Assembly: GCA_009667805.1 (NCBI GenBank)
Contig: CM019068.1
Location: 9,302,182 to 9,366,181 of the forward strand
Reading direction: 5' to 3'
Length of the DNA stretch: 64,000 bases
DNA from: Leptobrachium leishanense
Lineage: Eukaryota; Chordata; Amphibia; Anura; Megophryidae
Shown here: positions 33,576 to 43,420 of the stretch, one piece after another
Layout of the letters: every line of letters starts with the position of its first letter
Position numbering within the stretch: the first letter of the stretch is position 1
The notes under the pieces: model-generated
What the model saw: the letters and a program-made list of their open reading frames with translations, nothing else
Told to the model about the DNA's origin: nothing
The model's database searches: none
Program-made: the position numbers and the translations under genes

Positions 33576-35693
33576 TAGGGATGAGCCGAACACCCCCATG
33601 TTCGCAATCGAACTCGAACAATTTCAAAAGTTCGAGTTCGAACTCGAACCGAACCCCCATGCAAGTCAATGGGACTCGAAAGTTCGGTTTTTAGAGTGTC
33701 TTCCAAGAGGGCATATATGCTAGATATTTGCCATAAAAGGTGTATGGGGGTCTGGGTAGTGCCCTGGGGGACAGGAAACAAGGACAAAAAGTTTTAAAAA
33801 AAAGACGTTTTTAAAGGGACAGTGAGTTTTCCATGAAATAAGGGTTAAGAATAAAAACAAAAAATTCCTTCAAATATCGTGCCTAGGAGGTCCCCATAAC
33901 CTGCCCGTGAAGTGGCGGATTTGTAGGATGTATAGAAACATCGCCATCAGAGACCCACACATGACACCTAGCCACCATTAACCCTTTCGCTGCGGAGGAC
34001 GCGCTGAGCGCATCCTCTCTTTGCGGCCTGCGATCGGCCGGATTCCGGCCGATCGCTGTGCCCCCCGGTGCGTGCTGACATCCTCAATGTCAGCCCAGCA
34101 CCCGGGACCGCTGCCGGCACCATTAGATGTCATTGCGGCTGCGCGATGACATCGAATTCAGGCGCCCCCCCCCCGCACCCCCCCCCATGTGCTGAGGTGC
34201 CTTAAAGGGAGGGGGGAGGTCTCTCCCTCCTGATCGCAGGGGTCCTGCGGCTGAAGGCAGGCGCGTTTGGAAGGGCACAGCCTGCCCTTCCAAACCGTGC
34301 CTGCCTTTAACCCCTTGGGTGCTGGATTACGATTCGGCGCCGAAAAGCGCCGAATCGTGATCGTCTCCCGGGGCTGGCCGACATCTTGAATGTCGGCCAA
34401 GCTTCCGGGAATTCCCCCGACGACTGGCGTCATCGTGCATAGCACGATGACGCCAGTCCTGGAGTTAACCCCTAACTGCCACCAATGGTGGAGATAGGGG
34501 GTTCCAATGAACCCCCTATCTCCCGATCCATGGCAGCTAGGGGTTAATGTTGGGTACTGTTGGATTGGCCAGAGCATGGCATTTCCAACGATACCAAACA
34601 TGACCATTGTAAAAAGTTTTTTTAAAAAAATATTTTAAATTTTTTTTTAAAAAAAAGTGTTTTTTTTATTTTTTTGGTTTGTTAATGCAGCAATATTGTT
34701 CCCATTTCAATTATAATGTGAACAATGATGCTGCACTAACAATTTTTGTATGCGGTGCGTTTGTTAAAAATAGCATAACTTCCCCCCCAAAAAAATGTAA
34801 CGAGACCCCATTTCTAATTTTTTTAACAAGCGCACCCCATACAAAATATAACCGCAATTGCTCGCATGTTAAAATGTGAAAAAAAACACTTTACACGTTG
34901 TAAATTATTGAAAATTCATATTTTATTGCATATTTTGTTATAATATACAGACAGGACATGACGTATACATATAATAATGACATATTATGAATCTGCTGAG
35001 TCTGACGGAAAGAACGATATATAATATGTCTGGGTCATATACTAAAATAAGCCTTCAAAACGCGTTTAGACAAGATGAGCGAAACCAGTAGAAATGAGCT
35101 CAACACAGAGGCGTGAAATGCCTCAGCAGCGAAACGGTTAAGGGGTTAAAATGCACAGGAAGTGGCTACTATCCTGTTAGTTGAGGGAATGTATTATATG
35201 TATAAAGCAAGGTATACATGACAGTGGATAGTCAGGAGACTCTAGGGACTCAGCTTGTACGCTTTATGATAGACATTTTCACGTTGTGTTGTGAATACAG
35301 AAGCATACAGAGTTCATACATGTGCAGGAGCCACACCCAGTCTGCAGGCAATGTATCAAATTCATGAGACAAGACTATTTAGAAGCAGATGTTATTTCCA
35401 AACACTAATTAACACCTGTTGTTTACACCGTTTGAGGGCCCTGCTGTAAGCACAGGTCATTTAGAGGTGAGAATATAGCTAATAAACCATTGCTTATAAT
35501 ATTCTGCAGTAAAGAGTCTCTTTATTTGTAGATTTTTTTTGTATTTTTTTAAGCATTTTTTATACTTTTTTCCAAAAATTTATTTTTTTCGAACTCGAAC
35601 CGAACACGCCAAAAAGTTCGAAGTTCGCGAACTTTCGAACTGCTGATGTTCGAGTCGAACTCCGAACTGATCGAACCGAACAGCTCATCTCTA
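33576..35693 (-). mobile_element. non-autonomous hAT element inside the Tc1 transposase
   Basis: It begins TAGGGATGAGCCGAACACCC and ends GAACAGCTCATCTCTA. CTCTTGAT is duplicated at 33568-33575 and 35694-35701. The outer 370 bp at the left match the right end of hAT copies A and B, inverted (GGGCACTACCC complement, CCGCCACTTCACGGGCAGG complement), so it lies in minus orientation. No transposase remains. It carries a TTAA-flanked hairpin element (33978-35141). Near its right end (about 35485-35585) it carries the CTGCAGTAAAGAGTCTC core shared with the GGTTATTC MITEs. Confidence 0.9.
33978..35141 (+). mobile_element. TTAA-flanked hairpin-string element, copy 1
   Basis: It begins TTAACCCTTTCGCTGCGG and ends AGCAGCGAAACGGTTAA. 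Inside, strong hairpins follow one another: 34030-34056 (CGATCGGCCGG arm), 34126-34153, about 34257-34310, 34329-34358, 34376-34398, 34422-34458 (17-bp stem), 34465-34547 with an inner hairpin at 34490-34523, 34559-34589, and weaker ones near 34684-34738 and 34750-34840. Nothing is encoded. TTAA ends point to piggyBac or Kolobok relatives as the source of transposase. It is the third level of the Tc1/hAT nest. Confidence 0.8.
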
Positions 35694-35701
35694 CTCTTGA
35701 T

Positions 35702-35970
35702 GCACTGACTCCAGCCTCAGTTCACTCCTTGTGAAAAGTCCCCAATGGCCTTTTCCTGACAATCCTCTCCAGGTTGTGGTCATCCCTGCTGCTTGTGCAC
35801 CTTTTTCTTCCACACTTTTCCCTTCCACATAACTTTCTATTAATGTGCTTTGATACAGCACTTTGGGAACATCCAACTTCTTTTGCAATGACCTTTTGAG
35901 GCTTTCCCTCCTTATGGAGGGAGTCAATGATGGTTTTCTGCACAACTGTCAGGTCAGCAGACTTTCCCAT
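35702..35970 (-). pseudogene. Tc1 transposase pseudogene, N-terminal DNA-binding part
   Basis: On the minus strand from ATG at 35970 it reads MGKSADLTVVQKTIIDSLHK, then a paired-type helix-turn-helix (VIAKEVGCSQSAVSKHINRK) and a GRKR linker, the region that binds the inverted repeats. A frame change follows near 35735 and a TGA near 35730 replaces a Trp before TEAGVSASR. That motif is split by the hAT insertion. It is a pseudogene. Confidence 0.88.
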
Positions 35971-36296
35971 GATTGTGATTCCTACTGAACCAGACTGAGA
36001 GACCATTTAAAGGCTCAGGAACCCTTTGCAGGTGTTACGGCTTCATTAGCTGATTAGAGTGGGACACTTTGAGCCTGGAATATATTGCACCTCATCACAA
36101 TATTCTAATTTTCTTAAATTGTGGATTTGGGGTTTTCATGAGCTGTAACCAGAATCATCACAATATGACAAATCACCGCTTGATCGATCTTGCTTTGCAT
36201 CTAATGAGTCTCATATATTACTTTCACCTTTTAAGTTGCATTACTGAAATAAATGAACTTTTGTACCATATTCTAATTTTTTCAGTTTCACCTGTA

Positions 36297-36575
36297 TATA
36301 TTGTGATACAGCAACCACCTGGGATACTTGGTTCCAGCCAAACAACACAGTCCTCTATGGTATAAACAGCCGTAGACTTGAAGTTGTGCAAATGAGAGGT
36401 CTTTTTATTCCAGTATACATATACATATATATATAAACACCACACTGGGCTTGAAGGTGATTAAACAAAAATTGGAAACAAAATCCTAGCTCAATCAGAG
36501 CACTTACTAAACACAGCGAACCTGACTATCCAAGTAACATAGTCTAATAAACAAAAGAAAATCACAGCATTTCAT
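36297..36575. other. intergenic, nothing recognised
   Basis: A short stretch with a TA microsatellite near 36416-36435 and no other signal. Confidence 0.3.
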
Positions 36576-38612
36576 AAGGGGTTATTCACAGAGAGCCGAA
36601 CTGACCTGAAATTGCACCGAACACAGTGAATTTCCCCGTATGGTGCAATTATGGGGCCATTCGGCTATTCAACCTGGCAATTCGCCGAATGTTGGTGAAT
36701 TGCCAGCGTAATACATTGCTGTTCGACAGCAGTGAAATCCCCCATAGAGAAGCAATGGTTAATCTATTCACATTGAACAGCAGAGAAATGTCAGTGAAAT
36801 GCCCTGATGTTCAGTGGTTTCATTCGACAGGTTTAATCAGGCGAATCCCATAGGTTACAATGATAAAAATATCTATATCAATATCAATCAATATCAATAT
36901 CAAAAATCAATATCTATTAAACCGTTTATTCTTTTAAATTTCAACATAACATCTCTTTTTTTTTTTTTTTTTAGGATCTTTTAGGCATTTTTCAGGATAT
37001 TTTTGGCAAAATATTTTTTTCCGATTTTTTTTTTTTTTAACCCCTTCACTGCGGTGGACCTTGCGGAGGACGCGCTGAGCGCGTCCTCCCTTTGGGGCCA
37101 GCGATCGGCCGGGTTCCGGCCGATTGCTGTGCCCCCCGGTGCGGGCTGACATCCTCGATGTCAGCCCGGAACCGCGGCCGGAGTAATTAGGTGTCATCGC
37201 GGGGGCGCGATGACACCTTTATTCAGGCGCCCCCCCCACATGTGCGGAGGAGGCGCCTGAAAGGGAGGGGGGGAGGTCCTTCGGACCTCTCTCCCTCCCG
37301 ATCGGCGGGGTGCAGGGGGTTAATCCAGGCACCGTTTGGAAGGGCACAGCCTGCCCTACCTAACGGTACCTGGAATTAACCCCATGGGGGCCGGATCACG
37401 AATCGGCGCCGAAAAGCGCCGGTTCGTGATCCTTTCCCGGAGCTGGCCGACATCTTGGATGTCGGCCAAGCTTCTGGGAACTTCCCCTGAGGACTGGCGT
37501 CATCGTGCATAGCACGATGACGCCAGTCCTGGAGTTAACCCCTAACTGCCACCAATGGTGGAGATAGGGGGTTCCAATGAACCCCCTATCTCCCGATCCA
37601 TGGCAGTTAGGGGTTAATGTTTGATATTGTTGGATCGGCCAGTGCATGGCCGTTCCAACAATACCAAACATGACTATGAAAATTTTTTTTAAAAGAAAAT
37701 AAAAAATAAAAATAAAAAAAAATATATATAAAAAAAAAAAAAAAATTTTTCTTTTTTTTGGTTCGTTATTGCAGCAATATTGTTCCCATTTCAATCATAA
37801 TGTGAACAATGATGCTGCACTAATGATTTTTGTATGCGGTGTGTTTGTTAAAAATCACGTAATTTTCCCCAAAAAAAATGTAACGAGACCCCATCTCGAA
37901 TTTTTTTAACAAGCGCACCCCATACAAAATATAACCGCAATTGCTCGCATGTTAAAATGTGAAAAGAAACACTTTACACGTTGTAAATTATTGAAAATTC
38001 ATATTTTATTGCATTTTTTGTTATAATATACAGACATGACATAACGTATACATATAATAATGACATATTATGAATCTGCCGAGTCTGACGGAAAGAACGA
38101 TATATAATATGTCTGGGTCATATACTAAAATAAGCCTTCAAAACACGTTTAAACATGATGAGCAAAACCGGTAAAAATGACCTCAGCACAGGGGCGGGAA
38201 ATGCCTCAGCAGCGAAAGGGTTAAGTAGCGTTTTTTTATGTATCAGACCTTTTTATTATTATTCATAGGACTTTATATGTTCATTCCAGACATTTTTGTC
38301 CAATAGTTTCTTTGCAAACAGCGTTTAAAATTTTGAAAGTTTCAATCAGGTTTTTTTTTTGTTTTTTTAAGCGGCTTTTTCAGGCGGCTGGTCGGCGCTG
38401 AGTTCGGCGGATCATCGGCCTTTTTGTGGATGCTTTTAGCGAGTTCCCAGCAGCTTATCGGATCGGATCCAAAAATTTGGGCAGTTTTGCAGTGGTGTTT
38501 TTTCCAAATTGGCAGTTTTGTGGTGGATTTTGGGATCTGTTCGGCGGCTTTTCCCTGCAGTCGGGGAATTTGATTTTGTGGAAATGTTGCTTGCTCTCTG
38601 AATAACCCCTTT
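36576..38612 (+). mobile_element. GGTTATTC-family MITE split by a TTAA element
   Basis: It begins AAGGGGTTATTCACAGAGAG and ends CTCTCTGAATAACCCCTTT. Its family landmarks (GTTTAATCAGGCGAATCCCA near 36830, GATCTTTTAGGCATTTTTC near 36976, CAGACCTTTTTATTATTATTC near 38243) lie on both sides of the nested element at 37037-38224. ATAA and TTTA flank it, so its duplication is uncertain. Confidence 0.75.
37037..38224 (+). mobile_element. TTAA-flanked hairpin-string element, copy 2
   Basis: It begins TTAACCCCTTCACTGCGG and ends AGCAGCGAAAGGGTTAA, with TTAA at 37037-37040 and 38221-38224. It has the same hairpin order as copy 1: 37190-37217 (GGTGTCATCGCG arm), 37394-37431 (GGATCACGAATCGGCGC arm), about 37443-37472, 37493-37529 and 37536-37618. 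It lies in a T-run of the host MITE. It is noncoding. Confidence 0.85.
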
Positions 38613-38721
38613 AGTGGTACTGCTGCCTGCCCCACTCTGAGCATCTGACTAAACACTTTTCCCCAGGAGTCGGCAGCCTGAGAATTTACTTGTTGCTTAA
38701 TTAATTAATTGGCAATAAGTG

Positions 38722-39422
38722 CTCGAGAGGACAGAGGCCGAGAAGAGAGAGGCCGAGAGGAGAGAGGCCGAGAAGAGAGAGGCCGAGAGGAGAGAGGCCG
38801 AGAGGAGAGAGGCCGAGAGGAGAGAGGCCGAGAAGAGAGAGGCCGAAAGGAGAGAGGCCGAGAGGAGAGAGGCCGAGAGGAGAGAGGCCGAGAAGAGAGA
38901 GGCCGAGAGGAGAGAGGCCGAGAAGAGAGAGGCCGAGAGGAGAGAGGCCGAGAGGAGAGAGGCCGAGAAGAGAGAGGCCGAGAGGAGAGAGGCCGAGAGG
39001 AGAGAGGCCGAGAGGAGAGAGGCCGAGAAGAGAGAGGCCGAGAGGAGAGAGGCCGAGAGGAGAGAGGCCGAGAAGAGAGAGGCCGAGAGGAGAGAGGCCG
39101 AGAAGAGAGAGGCCGAGAGGAGAGAGGCCGAGAGGAGAGAGGCCGAGAAGAGAGAGGCCGAGAAGAGAGAGGCCGAGAGGAGAGAGGCCGAGAGGAGAGA
39201 GGCCGAGAGGAGAGAGGCCGAGAGGAGAGAGGCCGAGAAGAGAGAGGCCGAGAAGAGAGAGGCTGAGAAGAGAGAGGCCGAGAGGAGAGAGGCCGAGAAG
39301 AGAGAGGCCGAAAGGAGAGAGGCCGAGAGGAGAGAGGCCGAGAAGAGAGAGGCCGAGAAGAGAGAGGCCGAGAAGAGAGAGGCCAAGAAGAGAGAGGCTG
39401 AGAAGAGAGAGGCCGAGAGGCC
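38722..39422 (+). repeat. 15-bp purine-rich minisatellite, about 46 units
   Basis: The unit is GGCCGAGAGGAGAGA, with G or A at one position (GAGGAG or GAAGAG). About 87 percent of bases are purines on the plus strand. Since 15 is divisible by three, both strands are open in several frames for more than 200 codons, which does not make a gene. Confidence 0.96.
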
Positions 39423-39840
39423 ACGCAGGATTCTGAGTCTTAAAAACCTTCCCTCGATTATTCTCCCAGAAATTCTGTCACCCAGCCCAAGCGCTGTGTC
39501 ACTATATATATATACACAAAAGCAAGTACTCCACTTCTCAAACGACTATTAGGCGAATCAGCCCCGGTGCCACCTCCAAAGCACATACACTGTCAACAAA
39601 CCGATGGCACTCACAGGTCAAAAACCAATTGTTATTGCAAGTCAATGAACGTTTCAGCTCGTCCAAGCCTTTATCTAGACATTACAAACATATACAAAGA
39701 AACTAAATACAAACAAACGCTATAGATATTGGACTTTTATGTGAAGACCCGTGTGTGCCCTCTGTTTATCCAAATGGTGTATATATATAATGTCATTTCT
39801 TTTTCTGAAAAAACATCTAATCCAATAAAACTGGAACCTA
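39423..39840. other. intergenic with a degenerate hammerhead-like motif on the minus strand
   Basis: No gene. On the minus strand, 39680-39648 reads CTAGATAAAGGCT, a loop, AGCT and GAAACGTTC. It resembles the hammerhead-bearing repeats at 7681 and 46865, but the CUGANGA core is not intact. It may be a decayed relative. Confidence 0.35.
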
Positions 39841-41140
39841 GAATATGTGGTCAGATAAGAAGCTTCCGGCCCAATTCTATGGATCCTTTCCCTGGATGTA
39901 TCTTATATTTATTATAGCCTTGTGCCTTATGCCTATCCCATGCCTGCTTAAATTCAATTACTGTTTTGGCCTCTACCACTTCAACTGGAAGACTGTTCCA
40001 TGTATCCACCACCCTCTCAGTAAAATAATGCTTCCTGATGTTACTTTTAAACCTTTGCCCCTCTAATCTAAGACTATCAGGGTTATCCAAAGAGATTCGA
40101 ATTGCTTGAGAAAGGTAACCGAACGCTGAAAATCAGCGTTCGGTTACCTTTCCTGGCCATTCGGCTATCCAGAGAGCAGGCAATTCGCCAAATCCTGGCG
40201 AATTGCCTGAACATACGGTGCCTGTTCGGTCCCTGTTCGAGGGCAGTGAATCCCCATGAAAAAGCAATGCTTCGTCTATTCAGAGAACACAAACCAGCAG
40301 TGAAAGGTTCCCGAAATGCCCTGCCATTTGGTGGTTTAATTCGGCAAATTTATTCAGGAGAATCCCATAGGCTTCAATGTTAAAAATATTCCCGTTTTAA
40401 TTCAATATCTAATAAACCGTTCATTATAAAATTCTGCAGTAAAGAGTCTCTTTATTTATAGATTTTTTAGGATACTTTAAGCATTTTTCTGAATTTTTTA
40501 AAAAAAATTTAAAAGTCCGATTTTTTTTTTTTCAGTTTACTTATTTTTTTTGTAACAGCCCTCTTTATTATCATTCCCTGGACCTCCTGTGAAAATTTCA
40601 GACATTTTCGCTCAGTAGTTTCTTTGCAAACAGCGTTTCTTTTTCCCAGATTCATACAAATGGTTTTTCTAATTTATTCACTGCCTCCTCTATGTCACAG
40701 CTGCTTCGGCTCTGTGTGATTCGGCTCTGTGTGATTCGGCTCCTGTTCGGCTCCTGTTCGGCTTCTTCGAAGGTTAATCCAGATGTTTTTGCTTGTTTTC
40801 AGCGTGCATTCGGTTTTGTTTTCGTCAGGTTTGCGGCAGCTTTTCCCTGCAATTCGGGGGCCCTGTGCTCTTTGCTGAATACACCGCAGGGTCCCCGAAA
40901 TGCAATCGGCAAAAGGAACCGAATTGAAGAGAACGAAAAGTAACCGAACGTGCGGTGACTTTTCTAATCTCTTTGGATAACCCTGTATGTCCTCTTGTTT
41001 TGCTACTTTGTTTCCTTTTAAATATACTCCCTTCCTCTACCTTGTGGATTCCCTTTACGTATTTAAATGTTTCTATCATATCTCCTCTGTCTCGTCTTTC
41101 TTCCAAGCTGTACATGTTAAGACCATTAACCCTTTCCTGG
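39841..41140 (-). mobile_element. LINE fragment (antisense), split by a MITE
   Basis: On the minus strand the two parts (41140-40986 and 40077-39841) encode consecutive pieces of the C-terminal end of a LINE reverse transcriptase: LEERRDRGDMIETFKYVKG and then HYFTERVVDTWNSLPVEVV. These motifs are typical of CR1/L2/Rex-type LINEs of vertebrates. The frame rejoins across the MITE once one TAT is removed. The shorter antisense fragment at 15866-16064 belongs to the same family. The rest of the LINE is missing. Confidence 0.8.
40078..40985 (+). mobile_element. GGTTATTC-family MITE, full length, inside the LINE fragment
   Basis: It begins CAGGGTTATCCAAAGAGATT and ends ATCTCTTTGGATAACCCTG, with TAT at 40075-40077 and 40986-40988. 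The host LINE reads through AAGACTATGTCC once the element and one TAT are removed, so the 3-bp duplication is well supported. At 908 bp it is a near twin of 27760-28663. Confidence 0.92.
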
Positions 41141-41804
41141 TAATTGAGATTTTCATCGATGTCTGCACGCAGGGGTCTTTAGTTTCCGCCCCTGAGGTGC
41201 CGGGTGGTTTAGGTGATCAATCAGTGATGTCTGCACCGTGGTCTACATTTTAAGCCAGGTAGTGCGCCGGGAAGGCAAAAACCTAAATGTAATGGACAGC
41301 TTGCGGGACTCCGAAAAGAAGATTCCTCATTGGAGAGATTGGTGGTCTCACACCATTGGTGCATGGCATGGGTTCAGTTTGGATCATTGAGCACCGCTGC
41401 GTTCTCTGTGCTCCTAGATGTGAGACATGAAGTTAAATTACTGTTTTGTACTTACCACGCACCGCAGGGGCTTATTAAATGTCAAACAAACGTGTTAATT
41501 GCAGCAACAGTAGCAGCGGCGTCCTTACAACGCACACAAAAACACATCCGTAAGCTCTCTGCTCGTTTATTAGGCATCTGGTTTCCATTACGCCGCGCAG
41601 CTGCCCATCGCATCCATTGTGACAGATCCAGAATGTGCAAACATCCCCGTATGAAATAGAAATGCAGGTGAATGAGCTGAGGGCTGAATATTAGAGATGC
41701 ACGGAACATGCAGAGGACGCAGGATAGGGCACCATGCCGCCCAGTGTCCGTGTGTCTGTGCCGCTTGTCAGATCTGCGTAAATGTGTGTTTGTAGTTGAA
41801 TGCT
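41141..41804. other. intergenic, nothing recognised
   Basis: No gene and no repeat shared with the rest of the window. It ends at the 21-bp minisatellite. Confidence 0.3.
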
Positions 41805-42554
41805 TGCTGGGAGCATTGCGACTGTGACTGTGATTCAGGCGACTGTGACTGTGATTCAGGCGACTGTGACTGTGATTCAGACGACTGTGACTGTTATTCA
41901 GACGGCTGTGACTGTGATTCAGGTGACTGTGATTCAGATGACTGTAACTGCGATTCAGGCGACTGTGACTGTGATTCAAACGACTGTGACTGTGATTCAG
42001 GCGACTGTGACTGTCATTCAGGTGACTGTGATTCAGACGACTGTGACTGTTATTCAAACGACTGTAACTGTGATTCAGGCGACTGTGACTGTGATTCAGG
42101 TAACTGTGACTGTTATTCAGGTGACTGATTCAGACGACTGTGACTGTGATTCAGGCGACTGTGACTGTGATTCAGATGATTGTGACTGTGATTCAGGCAA
42201 CTGTGACTGTGATTCAGACGACTGTGACTGTGATTCAGGCGACTGTGACTGTAATTCAGGCGACTGTGACTGTGATTCAGGTGACTGAATGTTATTCAGG
42301 TGACTGTGACTGCGATTCAGGCGACTGTGACTGTGATTCAGGCGACTGTGACTGTTATTCAAACGACTGTAACTGTGATTCAGGCGACTGTGACTGTGAT
42401 TCAGGTGACTGTGATTCAGACGACTGTGACTGTTATTCAAACGACTGTAACTGTGATTCAGGCGACTGTGACTGTGATTCAGGTGACTGTGACTGTTATT
42501 CAGGTGACTGATTCAGACAACTGTGACTGTGATTCAGACAACTGTGACTATGAT
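41805..42554 (+). repeat. 21-bp minisatellite, block 1
   Basis: The units of 21 bp read GACTGTGACTGTGATTCAGG plus C or T/A variants, about 35 copies, with shortened units near 42121, 42287 and 42508. Open in several frames by arithmetic; not coding. Confidence 0.95.
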
Positions 42555-42919
42555 TAAGGCTAGGGTCAGTCGAACGCAGTGTGAACGCGCGAGCAGCCGC
42601 ACTTTATCACGGCCGTAGTAGCAGCAAATGACGGGCAATATACGAAGTACGGCCGCACAAAAGTGCGGCCGCGCAACGCAAGCGGCAAACAAACACATTT
42701 TTTTCGAGAACGTGATACCGCTAGTACTGACGTACAGAGTGCGCTGCGTCCGCATAGCGGCGTGTGTGCATGATTAGGAGACGTCAGACGCTGCTAATGT
42801 CCGGACGCAAATGCACATCGTATGACCGCTATTGCGTATTCCGAGAAAAAATACGTCTATTCATTGGAACGCACTTTTTTACAGACAACGCGAAAAATGC
42901 GATAGTCTGACCCTTGCCT
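42555..42919. mobile_element. GGCTAGGGTC MITE, copy 4, between minisatellite blocks
   Basis: It begins TAAGGCTAGGGTCAGTC and ends GATAGTCTGACCCTTGCCT. It is flanked by TGATT on the left and CAGACGAC on the right, which together restore a normal 21-bp unit, so it sits inside one unit. The interior is in the opposite order to copies 1-2. Confidence 0.83.
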
Positions 42920-43420
42920 CAGACGACTGTGACTGTGATTCAGGCGACCGTGACTGTAATTCAGGTGACTGTGACTGTGATTTAGACGACTGTGACTGTG
43001 ATTCAGGCGACTGTGACTGTGATTCAGTCGATTGTGACTGTTATTCAGGTGGCTGTGACTACTATTCAGGCGACTGTGACTGTGAATCAGACGACTGTGA
43101 CTGTGATTCAGACGACTGTGACTGTGATTCAAACGACTGTAACTGTGATTCAGGCGACTGTGACTGTGATTCAGGTGACTGTGACTGATATTCAGGTGAC
43201 TGATTCAGACGACTGATTCAGACGACTGTGACTGTGATTCAGGTGACTGTGACTGTTATTCAGGAGACTAACTGTGATTCAGGCGACTGTGACTGTGATT
43301 CAGGCGACTGTAACTATGATTCAGGCGACTGTGACCGTGATTCAGGTGACTGTGATTCAGACGACTGTGTCTGTGATTCAGGCGACTGTGACTGTGATTC
43401 AGGCAACTGTGACTGTGATT
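42920..43420 (+). repeat. 21-bp minisatellite, block 2
   Basis: The same unit as block 1, about 24 copies, with more variation (ACTATTCAGG, GATTTAGACG, GAATCAGACG) and some shortened units near 43190-43230. Confidence 0.95.

Larger units (their letters stand above)
32642..36294 (-). mobile_element. Tc1-type transposon, broken by a nested hAT element
   Basis: The ends lie between TA dinucleotides (32640-32641 and 36295-36296): CAG at 32642 and CTG at 36294. Long inverted repeats of about 170-200 bp follow, with shared words TTTCAGTAATGCA, GGTGAAAGTAATATATGAG and GATTCTGGTTACAGCTCATG. The left arm has lost about 35 bp near its tip compared with the right arm. The transposase is on the minus strand and is split by the hAT insertion at 33576-35693. 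Removing that insertion leaves a 1,535-bp element, the normal Tc1/mariner size. Confidence 0.92.

Noticed and set aside
38697..39552. Long open frames on both strands, including an EAERRE-type repeat peptide
   Set aside because: A 15-bp unit divisible by three keeps frames open on both strands. Pure tandem repeat with no flanking coding sequence.
39648..39680. Third hammerhead ribozyme
   Set aside because: The GAAAC part and a weak helix II are there, but the CUGANGA core is not. Kept only as a possible decayed relative.
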